In this document: piece after piece, positions 26,163-34,065 of the stretch
Layout of the letters: every line of letters begins with the position of its first letter
Position numbering within the stretch: the stretch's first letter is position 1
Source: an uncultured Winogradskyella sp.
GTDB lineage: Bacteria > Bacteroidota > Bacteroidia > Flavobacteriales > Flavobacteriaceae
DNA: 64,000 nucleotides
Direction of reading: 5' to 3'
Assembly (NCBI RefSeq): GCF_947501905.1
Contig: NZ_CANMXL010000004.1
Coordinates: 62,001-126,000, forward strand
Program-made: the position numbers and the translations under genes
The notes under the pieces: generated by a model
Databases searched by the model: none
What the model was told of the DNA's origin: nothing
The model's input: the letters and a program-made list of their open reading frames with translations, nothing else

Positions 26163-27197
26163 ATGATTGTAACCCCATTAGATTCAGCACAACTAGACTC
26201 CAAACAGCAGTATGAGTTTTACCATCGGATGGTAGATTTTACAGTTAAGGAGCTTATTGTAAAAATGCAACAGCAACAGCTATGTGCTGAGCAAGAATTG
26301 GTGTTTTTTAAGCAGTATTGTGATTTGTTACTGTATTCCATTGAAGCAATGCGTGTAAAATACATGTATGATGATGAGGATAACATGAAAATAGATTTAA
26401 CCGATTCAGGTTTTCCTAATTATTTAGAGTTTCGTTATCTGTTTAATGATTTAGCACTTCGAGAAGAATATCTAAATAGGCTTACAGATATCAATGTTCT
26501 ACAAGATGAATTTTTAGACACGCTGATGCGGAAGAAAGAGCCGATTAAAAAATCGCGTTTATTTCAAGCAGCATCAATTGTTTATTACACTAATGTAAAA
26601 CAGCAATTTATTTTTAATCGTTTCGTACAAGGTAAAATTCTAAAATCTCCAAAACCTGAAATAGCAGATTACATGACCAGTTGGAGCTTTTATGATGTGT
26701 CTCATAATAGACCTTTTATTTGCTTTATGTACTTTAATTATGATGGAAGAGATCCAAATAAGGAAAAAGCTGAAATCTATCAAGCTATAAAGCAATCTGC
26801 TGATCGGAAAATGAATTTAGACGCCATGGCATATGCTATAGACAGAAAATTACCAGAAATACTACCAAAGCACTTAAAACGAATTGATTTAGGACCATTG
26901 CATAATGTTTTTGCAAAAGACGAAAATGAAATAACACATGCTATTTTAGACGCCATTTCTAGAAAAGAAATTCCTCTTGAGAGTTATGCGTTTTCATTAA
27001 AAATAGATGAGATAAAATCCACGTCTGAGTTTAAAGAAGGTAGCTTCTTTAGCAAACAAACTTTTCAACGTTGGAGTGAAGTGATAAAGCAAAAATATGT
27101 TTTGGCACCACATCGTATTATTCAATTATTATATAACAAAACACCCGAAGTTATTGACAAATTGGCTAAACCGCCCATTCAAGTTTCGGATTTATAA
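26163..27197 (+). CDS. Unknown soluble protein, second gene of the AAA+ operon
   Basis: A 344-aa protein without signal peptide or membrane segments and with mixed alpha/beta composition. The first 110 residues are helix-rich (ELIVKMQQQQLCAEQELVFF); a middle section carries TSWSFYDVSHNRPFICFMYF, which looks like a beta core; the last third is again helical. I do not recognise any catalytic motif or family. Its position between a coiled-coil protein and an AAA+ ATPase, on the same strand, suggests an accessory or substrate-adaptor role, which is inference only. Confidence 0.82.
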   Translation: MIVTPLDSAQLDSKQQYEFYHRMVDFTVKELIVKMQQQQLCAEQELVFFKQYCDLLLYSIEAMRVKYMYDDEDNMKIDLTDSGFPNYLEFRYLFNDLALREEYLNRLTDINVLQDEFLDTLMRKKEPIKKSRLFQAASIVYYTNVKQQFIFNRFVQGKILKSPKPEIADYMTSWSFYDVSHNRPFICFMYFNYDGRDPNKEKAEIYQAIKQSADRKMNLDAMAYAIDRKLPEILPKHLKRIDLGPLHNVFAKDENEITHAILDAISRKEIPLESYAFSLKIDEIKSTSEFKEGSFFSKQTFQRWSEVIKQKYVLAPHRIIQLLYNKTPEVIDKLAKPPIQVSDL

Positions 27198-27219
27198 GCT
27201 AAAAGCCAACATCTAGAAT

Positions 27220-29181
27220 ATGGAACACAACTCAACATTTCCTATAAAACAAGCTGAACTTGATATGCTTCGTGATGAAGCAACATCCTATATAAAAAGT
27301 ATTCAATGGGAGCAGGGTGAGCGTGCCCGTAACAAAGATAAAGATGCTAAGGATGAATCTATTTTATTGTACTTATCTAGAGCAAAAGGTAATGGTGGTT
27401 TAGAAGTGACATCGGTTTCAAAAACCATTTTAGAGCTAAAAAAACGTTTGTTACCAGAGTCTGTTGCGCTTCCAGTCCATCTTAATAACACACTCTATGC
27501 TGTTCAAGAAGGTATTGGCTTGGGTTTATGGATTAGAGATAGCTATTATGATGCTTCAGGATTATCATCTTTGATAGAGAATAAATCGGCACTTGATAAT
27601 AATGGAAAACGGGAATATGAAAGTAAGATGCATACGGCAACGGCTTTTATGTTGTTTTCGTTAGCATATAAGATTTTACATGATTTAAAACCAACTGCTT
27701 CAGACGATTTAAGTGTGATGAAACAGAAGTTTGCTGGAATACCAGAAGTGTCATTTTTGACACCTTTAAAAGGGATTTCGTGTAGCTTATTCTATTATGA
27801 TAAATATCTTGGGCATCCTGAAATAATAAAGACAGATAAAGATGTTATAGACTTCACTGTCGTATATTTTGAAGCTTTAATTTCTGAAATTCAACTACGA
27901 AAAAGTACATTAGAGTATACAGAAACTATAGGTGATAGAGCATATAAGCTCGAAAACAGTGATTTTGCTATAGACGGTTGGAGCAATACGTTTGAAGGCA
28001 CTGCAAAAAGTGTAGAATTTAACAAAATACAGTTCGAGCAGATTGTTGGTAACAGAGATGCTAAGCATTTTGCACGTCGTTTAACAGAACGTATGCTGAG
28101 TTACGATTTTGAAGCTAAGAAAAATCCATTTCAGGAATTGGGCGGTTTTATGCCAGTTTTTATGGGGTATGGTATTCCTGGAACAGGTAAAAGTATGCTT
28201 ATTGCTGCAATAGCTACACGATTAAAAGAGCACTGCGATAATCTTGATATTCCATTTTTATTTCACCCAATGCCAGATACGTTGATTAGTACATTTCAAG
28301 GTGGTTCTGCTGAGAAAATGGTAGAATGGATGAAACCGTTGCAAGACCCAACTAAACTCATTTTTGCACCTATTGATGATGCCGAAAATAATTTGCAAGA
28401 GCGTACGGCACAAGGTGTTTCTGCTGGTGTAAAAGAAGTTATTGGTGTGTTTTTGAGATATACCGAAGGTGCTTATGCGGTAAACTATGGTAATAGTTCA
28501 GTAGGATTATTTACTAATTTACCAGAAATGCTAGACAAAGCTGTGATTTCACGTGTACAAGGACGTTTTAAGATTGATGGTGCGCGTACAGAACATGATT
28601 TTTTAGATCAAGACCATTTGTGGTGGCGAAAACTTCAAGATACCATGCCGGACTTTGTGAATATGAATAATCCTGAAGGCTATGAGTATTTGGATGACCA
28701 AGGTTTGGCAAAAAGCATGGGAGAAATTTTAAATGCTGTTGAAAAACCAACAGAAGAACGTGTTCATGATACATTTGCTAAGGTCGAAAAATTGCATCAG
28801 TCAACAGATCACATGTTTTATGCGACTTTGTATAAAGAGATTCAGAAGATATTTCCATTCTTTTCATCGCGTGATGTTAGGAACATACAATCGGCAATAT
28901 CTTTGCGCCTAACAGATTTTGATTTGGAACCAGATTGGTTTGAAAATCCTGACAAATATTTCAAAAAGGATTACGACACCAAATTTAATATGTTGCAAGA
29001 ATTAATGAAGGCCAACATGAAAGGGTTAAACTTCTCTGATATTCGTCGTCAAGAGGTTATTCGCTATTTAGATAATGTTGCCACTATAGCTGATACTGAT
29101 TTTAAACGCAAGGTAGATGCAAGAGTTAATCAGTTAAATATTGAAACCGAAGCGCGTGAGCAGTTTGGTAAATTAGACTAA
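27220..29181 (+). CDS. AAA+ family ATPase with large N-terminal domain
   Basis: A 653-aa cytoplasmic ATPase. The N-terminal 300 residues are an uncharacterised, mostly helical domain. The AAA core has Walker A GIPGTGKSM at 318-326 and a Walker B ending in IDDAEN near 385-390, with Asp in place of the usual catalytic Glu. A sensor-1-like FTNLPEML and an arginine-finger-like AVISRVQGRF come at about 430-450. About 180 residues follow the core. It starts 22 bases after the upstream gene and ends 16 bases before the next. It is likely the motor of this four-gene system; the substrate is unknown. Confidence 0.9.
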   Translation: MEHNSTFPIKQAELDMLRDEATSYIKSIQWEQGERARNKDKDAKDESILLYLSRAKGNGGLEVTSVSKTILELKKRLLPESVALPVHLNNTLYAVQEGIGLGLWIRDSYYDASGLSSLIENKSALDNNGKREYESKMHTATAFMLFSLAYKILHDLKPTASDDLSVMKQKFAGIPEVSFLTPLKGISCSLFYYDKYLGHPEIIKTDKDVIDFTVVYFEALISEIQLRKSTLEYTETIGDRAYKLENSDFAIDGWSNTFEGTAKSVEFNKIQFEQIVGNRDAKHFARRLTERMLSYDFEAKKNPFQELGGFMPVFMGYGIPGTGKSMLIAAIATRLKEHCDNLDIPFLFHPMPDTLISTFQGGSAEKMVEWMKPLQDPTKLIFAPIDDAENNLQERTAQGVSAGVKEVIGVFLRYTEGAYAVNYGNSSVGLFTNLPEMLDKAVISRVQGRFKIDGARTEHDFLDQDHLWWRKLQDTMPDFVNMNNPEGYEYLDDQGLAKSMGEILNAVEKPTEERVHDTFAKVEKLHQSTDHMFYATLYKEIQKIFPFFSSRDVRNIQSAISLRLTDFDLEPDWFENPDKYFKKDYDTKFNMLQELMKANMKGLNFSDIRRQEVIRYLDNVATIADTDFKRKVDARVNQLNIETEAREQFGKLD

Positions 29182-29197
29182 AGATTAGAGTAATCTG

Positions 29198-30433
29198 ATG
29201 CAAAAACTAAAAGCAGCAAATTTATATAGAAGTGAGCTTATCCCGGTAAGTGGTAAACTCGTTGAGCGTTATAACAAGTGTTTACTTAAACTAGGATTTA
29301 CAGCAACTAAGCTCAAAAAATTCTCTATAGATGGTGTAGGTTGGAGCCCAGAAGTCGCTGAAGAGAAGAAAGATGATAATTATCTCTGTAACGGGCCATC
29401 TAATCCACACGGAATTATTATCTCACCATTACAGAACAGAAAACCTGTCTATTCGCCTTATCATTCTTTTGATAGAGACATGATGCAGTTGATTTTTAAG
29501 ACGTATTCAAAAAAGGTTAATGATATTACTCGAGATTCTGCTATAATTATAGATTTTGACCAGAAAATTGACACATTTTATGAGCCTTTAGATGTACTTA
29601 AATACGATGAGATTACAATTAATTTTCATCTTATGGATAATTTGTACCATCAGCAACGAGAGCAATTCCAGCTAATTGAAAAATTCAAAACCAATCATAA
29701 TTTTATTGATGAAGAATTACAAGCTCAAATTCTAGAATCTGCTAAAGCTTATGGTGATTTAAGAGGGAGAGACTTGGATTTGCCAAACCTTAAGTTTCAA
29801 TCTGAATCTTTTTACACCAAAGCTTATGGTGGTGTTTATGTTTTAAGAGATTTCATTAAGACTATCGTCGTTTTTGAAGACATGACGTCTTACAAAGAAG
29901 CTATAAAAGATACTGTTCATGATGTATTGATGTATCATGTATCGCATCCTGAACTTGTTGAAAAACTTCGAGATCATATTATAATAGAATGTAACCTAGA
30001 TGATATAGTTAGTACAAGTAAATACGAGAGAATTAAAAGGTATGAATTCGCGCAAATATTAACTGATACGCAGCACCCTATTAATGATATTTTATCAGAT
30101 AACATGCTATTTAAGAGCTATCTTAATAAGATTGATATAAAATCGCGTAAACAGGTCATGAGTGTTGAATTATATCTTGAAAAACTGGAACGTAGTAATG
30201 CCTATAAACTAGAAGATATGGTAGACAAGCAGATGTATTTTGCCTTGCATCAGCCTCATTCTTCACTATCAGTACAGCATCAAGATTTAATTTGGAAGCT
30301 TTTAGTTAATATAGCACCGAAGGACGTGCTATTTTTATATTGGTATGATAAAGAGCAGTTTTATAAGAGTTATGATACTTGGGATGAATCTTTTAGAGAT
30401 TGGGTTATTAATGAAATAACATCTAATATATAA
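29198..30433 (+). CDS. Unknown soluble protein, fourth gene of the AAA+ operon
   Basis: A 411-aa protein without signal peptide or membrane helices. The N-terminal part includes GVGWSPEVAEEKKDDNYLCNG and a proline/His-containing loop (GPSNPHGIIISPLQN), followed by a long helical section. It may correspond to the DUF6638 family, but that is memory and unverified. It is 16 bases downstream of the AAA+ gene and closes the operon; its stop codon lies inside the left arm of a large terminator hairpin. Confidence 0.82.
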   Translation: MQKLKAANLYRSELIPVSGKLVERYNKCLLKLGFTATKLKKFSIDGVGWSPEVAEEKKDDNYLCNGPSNPHGIIISPLQNRKPVYSPYHSFDRDMMQLIFKTYSKKVNDITRDSAIIIDFDQKIDTFYEPLDVLKYDEITINFHLMDNLYHQQREQFQLIEKFKTNHNFIDEELQAQILESAKAYGDLRGRDLDLPNLKFQSESFYTKAYGGVYVLRDFIKTIVVFEDMTSYKEAIKDTVHDVLMYHVSHPELVEKLRDHIIIECNLDDIVSTSKYERIKRYEFAQILTDTQHPINDILSDNMLFKSYLNKIDIKSRKQVMSVELYLEKLERSNAYKLEDMVDKQMYFALHQPHSSLSVQHQDLIWKLLVNIAPKDVLFLYWYDKEQFYKSYDTWDESFRDWVINEITSNI

Positions 30434-30479
30434 TTCAAAAAGCCGCGTAATTTTATGCGGCTTTTTGAATTATATATTA
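30424..30479. terminator. Bidirectional terminator with an unusually long perfect stem
   Basis: A perfect 23-bp inverted repeat (30424-30446 and 30457-30479) has a 10-base loop and a GC-rich core (AAAAAGCCGC / GCGGCTTTTT) flanked by AT-rich arms. It lies between the convergent AAA+ operon and the protease gene and includes the stop codon of the 411-aa protein. Confidence 0.85.
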
Positions 30480-30487
30480 TTAGTACT

Positions 30488-33322
30488 CTAATTCTTCATT
30501 ATTTTTAAGACAGAAGATTGGCTATTATTCGATTGAAACAGCTTTATGAAATAAAGACCCATATTCAAATCTTTCATATTAATTTGAGTAGAGCGCTTAT
30601 TTTCATTGAGACTAATGGTTCTTATTTTTTTACCAGTAATACTGTATAATTCAATCTTATCAAAATCAACTCTAGATTCTATATTTAAGATATCCTTTGT
30701 TGGATTTGGAAATACATTAAAGTTGACTAAATTATTTTCTGAAGTGCTTAAAACTTTTTGAGGTGCAAAGGTATATACACCATCTATCTTAGTAAAATTA
30801 CCAGTTAGAGTTACACCATTATTATATGTTCCTAAAGTAGCAGAAGTATTTTCTCCAGTACCATTTCTTGGCTTCCTGTTAATAAATAAATCGTCCCTAG
30901 TGTATGTGCCCCCAGCTGCACTTACTGCATTTTCCCATCCTGCAATTTCAGCTTCACTAAAGTAGAATGTGATACTAACATCTCCATTTGTAACATCTTC
31001 AGTTGAGCTAATGTTAAATTGTTTGTCCATTGCTAAATCTGCTCCTGTTGAGCCTTGATATGACTCTCCGCCAGTTCCTTCTCTAGAAACAAATATTGTA
31101 GTACACCCATAGTCGTCATTGTTATTGTTTGTAAGACTTGACATAATATTGCCTGACATAGAACCGTATGCATACATAATTCCTGGGCCGTTTAAAGGCA
31201 ATTCATTCATGTTATCATCTGTATTAGTACTTGTTTGTATTTGCGCTTCTCCAAAACCAGTCACAGAGATGTCGTCTAATGCCATTCCGTATGCCCAATT
31301 TCCTAAATCGTCATATAAAAAGGAAATAAGAACATTAGGTTGACCAATAACTGAAGATAAATCCACACTCATACTACCCCAACTATTGAATGAAGGAATT
31401 TCATTACCTGCATTTTGCCATGTAGCACCATTATCGATTGATGTTTGTACAAATGCATCAGAAGCATATTGGTCATTAGAATCACGATATATTATATCAA
31501 AATTTAAAAAAGCATCGTTTGTGTTAGAAAAATCTATTGGCGTGGCAAACTGAATGCGTTCTTCACTCATATCACAGTTACAAGCATCATCATTAACAAA
31601 AATAAAACTAGAGTTATTACCATTAGCATTCCAGTTTGCTGAAGAAGCATCTGTTTCATTTCCAATTGCAAAATTAGTACCGCCATTTCCAGTTACAACC
31701 CAACTTGATAAGTCTATTTCAAAGTCATCTGACATTACTGTGGATTCGCTTCCAACATCAGGAGTAAAATCGTCATCCATTATAATATGTGTAAGACTAC
31801 TATTTTCAGCTAAGATAGCATCTCCATCATTTGCATCTAAAGATAAGTTAAGTGTAAACTCTTCATTGCCTTCAATAAAGCCATCATTATAAATTCTAAG
31901 TGTAATCTGTTTACTTTCAGATTCTCCAGCTAAAAATGTTATTGGATTTGCATTTAATATCTCAAAATCATTACCTTCAGTTGCTGTTCCTGTTGTGCTA
32001 ATAGTTACATCAGCATTTTCTGATGGAGGCATTGCAATCCTTAAATCAAAAGTAAGTTCTTGATAATCACAACTAGTACTTTCAGAAGTTTCTCCTGGAG
32101 TAAGACCAAAGCTAATTCTTGGTGAATCAGGGTTAGGGTCGTCTATTGCACCATCAATCGCAGTAAGAACAGTACCTAGGTCATTTATTATTTCATCAGA
32201 TCGACCTGCAGCGCCATTTGGACAACCACCAGTATTATGAAGTCCAATTACTAAGTGATCATCAAATCTCAATACTGGCGATCCCGAACTACCACCAGCA
32301 GTATCATGAAAATATTCAACTCTAGCACCACCATCACCAGCATTAGTAACCGTAGTATATCCACCAGGTCCTGGGTTAACGTCAGTAAATACGGCTATTT
32401 CATTTCTAACACCACCTGGATGTTGAGGATGGTATATTCGTTCTCCAACAGCTGGAGGCGTAGAGGCAAGACTTAGATACCCGTAAGTATCTGTTGGGTT
32501 AACTGGTAATTGTACTAATGTATAGTCATAAGTACCATTAGTTTGAATAAAAGTAGCTGTGGTAGCTACAATATCGGTAGCATCTGGAATATTCCCTGTA
32601 CAATCTGTATTACGATAGTTAAACCAAAACTCCGTATTGGATGCATCAGCTGCACTACCTATACAGTGGTTATTTGTCATGACATGTCCTTCTGAACCAA
32701 GTAACCACCCTGTACAAAGACTCGCACCTCCTATTACTAGTCTACAAATTGCATTAGATTTTCTACCTATTTCTGTACCGTCATAGCAAGCAGCTTGTTC
32801 TCTGTCATTTGCACCACAGAGAGTTTCAAGTTGTTGGCTATTACTTTCAAATGCACCAGTAATTTTATTTATAGGATATCCATAGGCTACTTTAGTAATA
32901 TCAAATCCATAATGGTTTTGATTTCCATTTTGACTATGAAGTTCTACTATAATATGATCGTCAAAAATTGTTCTAGACCAGAACTTATCAATAGTATCTT
33001 GATTACGGTTTATAATTTTACCTGCACCTGAGTATATAAACTCTTGATTAGTAGACTCTCCATAAACTCTTACGTAGTCATTATCATTTAAATCAAAATT
33101 TTCAAAATACACCTTTATATATCCAGAACCAATAGATCTAAATTCTTTAGAATATACTATTCCTGAATCTGTATTGTTGTATTCACTATTAGATGTAAAG
33201 TCGACTTCAACCTCATCACCAATTTTTAGTGGAGCTGATATTTCTTGAGCGTTAATAAAAATACTAAAAATGAATGCTAAAAAAAGTAATTTTCTCTTCA
33301 TAATATTTTGATTTATTTTCAA
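30488..33322 (-). CDS. Secreted trypsin-like serine endopeptidase with Calx-beta, MAM/anchor-like and T9SS sorting domains
   Basis: The 944-aa frame probably starts at its second Met (33301, MKRKLLFLAFIF), giving a clean signal peptide ending FINAQ. Numbered from 33322, a CUB-like region (about 45-150) is followed by a chymotrypsin-fold domain. The triad residues are visible as His219 in TNNHC, Asp266 in TYDYTLVQL and Ser346 in GGSSGSPV. A Calx-beta domain (about 400-515) and a MAM-like jelly-roll domain (about 525-690) follow. The last 75 residues are a T9SS type A sorting domain (VFPNPTKDILNI ... GLYFIKL). The protein is therefore exported to the surface or medium, probably for protein degradation. 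Confidence 0.92.
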   Translation of the reverse strand: MKINQNIMKRKLLFLAFIFSIFINAQEISAPLKIGDEVEVDFTSNSEYNNTDSGIVYSKEFRSIGSGYIKVYFENFDLNDNDYVRVYGESTNQEFIYSGAGKIINRNQDTIDKFWSRTIFDDHIIVELHSQNGNQNHYGFDITKVAYGYPINKITGAFESNSQQLETLCGANDREQAACYDGTEIGRKSNAICRLVIGGASLCTGWLLGSEGHVMTNNHCIGSAADASNTEFWFNYRNTDCTGNIPDATDIVATTATFIQTNGTYDYTLVQLPVNPTDTYGYLSLASTPPAVGERIYHPQHPGGVRNEIAVFTDVNPGPGGYTTVTNAGDGGARVEYFHDTAGGSSGSPVLRFDDHLVIGLHNTGGCPNGAAGRSDEIINDLGTVLTAIDGAIDDPNPDSPRISFGLTPGETSESTSCDYQELTFDLRIAMPPSENADVTISTTGTATEGNDFEILNANPITFLAGESESKQITLRIYNDGFIEGNEEFTLNLSLDANDGDAILAENSSLTHIIMDDDFTPDVGSESTVMSDDFEIDLSSWVVTGNGGTNFAIGNETDASSANWNANGNNSSFIFVNDDACNCDMSEERIQFATPIDFSNTNDAFLNFDIIYRDSNDQYASDAFVQTSIDNGATWQNAGNEIPSFNSWGSMSVDLSSVIGQPNVLISFLYDDLGNWAYGMALDDISVTGFGEAQIQTSTNTDDNMNELPLNGPGIMYAYGSMSGNIMSSLTNNNNDDYGCTTIFVSREGTGGESYQGSTGADLAMDKQFNISSTEDVTNGDVSITFYFSEAEIAGWENAVSAAGGTYTRDDLFINRKPRNGTGENTSATLGTYNNGVTLTGNFTKIDGVYTFAPQKVLSTSENNLVNFNVFPNPTKDILNIESRVDFDKIELYSITGKKIRTISLNENKRSTQINMKDLNMGLYFIKLFQSNNSQSSVLKIMKN

Positions 33323-33424
33323 ATAATTTCTCGCTAATATAATCTAATATAGAAACATAAAATAATTAAATTTGTTAGACGCGTAACATTCATCTAATTT
33401 AGGTGTCAAATAAATAAAGAGCCT

Positions 33425-33970
33425 ATGGGACTTGAACTTATAATTTTTATCGTTGCAATTCTTTTTGGTATTTTTCTGTACTGGAGAGAGTCTAATGGCA
33501 ATGGTTTATATCGAGCATTAAATAAAATAGTAAATAGCAAAGAATTGCAGATGTCTGCAGATGACCCTAAGGGTTTTGTATATAAGCAAAGTATTTTACC
33601 GCGAATTATTTTTGTAGTCACTCTAGTTTTAATAGCGGCTTTAATTGTTGAGTTTCTTACGCCTTTAGCTGTTTTTTCAAGTTATAATGGTATTTCTGCT
33701 TTTTCTTCATTTGCTGTAGGAACATTAATTGGGACGTATTTAGCAAGTTTCGTCATAAAATCTACTGAAGTTATTGAAGAGAAAAGTGACTCCATAAGCG
33801 ATATGGTTGGAGACGCAGTAGAAAAGGGAAAAGACTTTATCGAAGATTTAAAATCGAAAGACACAAAAATTGAAGAAGAAGTTGTTGAAGAAGTAAATGA
33901 ATCAAAAGAGAATATAGAAGTAGACCAAAAATCTGCTCGCGAGCGCCTTAAGGATAAGGGTTTAATGTAA
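33425..33970 (+). CDS. Unknown membrane protein with charged cytoplasmic tail (181 aa)
   Basis: Three hydrophobic segments are visible: about residues 3-19, 59-80 and 88-110. They are followed by a 70-residue, strongly charged and probably helical tail (VEEVNESKENIEVDQKSARERLKDKG). No family is recognised. It lies upstream of another unknown membrane protein on the same strand, with 95 bases containing a palindromic repeat between them. Its proximity to the AAA+ operon may be meaningful. Confidence 0.8.
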   Translation: MGLELIIFIVAILFGIFLYWRESNGNGLYRALNKIVNSKELQMSADDPKGFVYKQSILPRIIFVVTLVLIAALIVEFLTPLAVFSSYNGISAFSSFAVGTLIGTYLASFVIKSTEVIEEKSDSISDMVGDAVEKGKDFIEDLKSKDTKIEEEVVEEVNESKENIEVDQKSARERLKDKGLM

Positions 33971-33977
33971 TATGCAG

Positions 33978-34054
33978 TGTCATGCTGGACTTGTTTCAGT
34001 ATCTCATTAAGTTAATGTTTAGTACAAGATTCTGAAATAAAAATCAGAATGACA
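33978..34054. repeat. REP-like palindromic intergenic repeat
   Basis: A left arm at 33978-34005 starting TGTCATGCTGGACTTG and a right arm at 34027-34054 ending CAGAATGACA are imperfect inverse copies, sharing TGTCAT-CTG and TTTCAG-ATCT. This matches the form of the TGTCATnCTGAAnTTGTTTCAGnATCT elements scattered between flavobacterial genes. The arms can fold into a 28-bp imperfect stem with a 21-base loop. Confidence 0.65.
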
Positions 34055-34065
34055 AAAGACAAACT

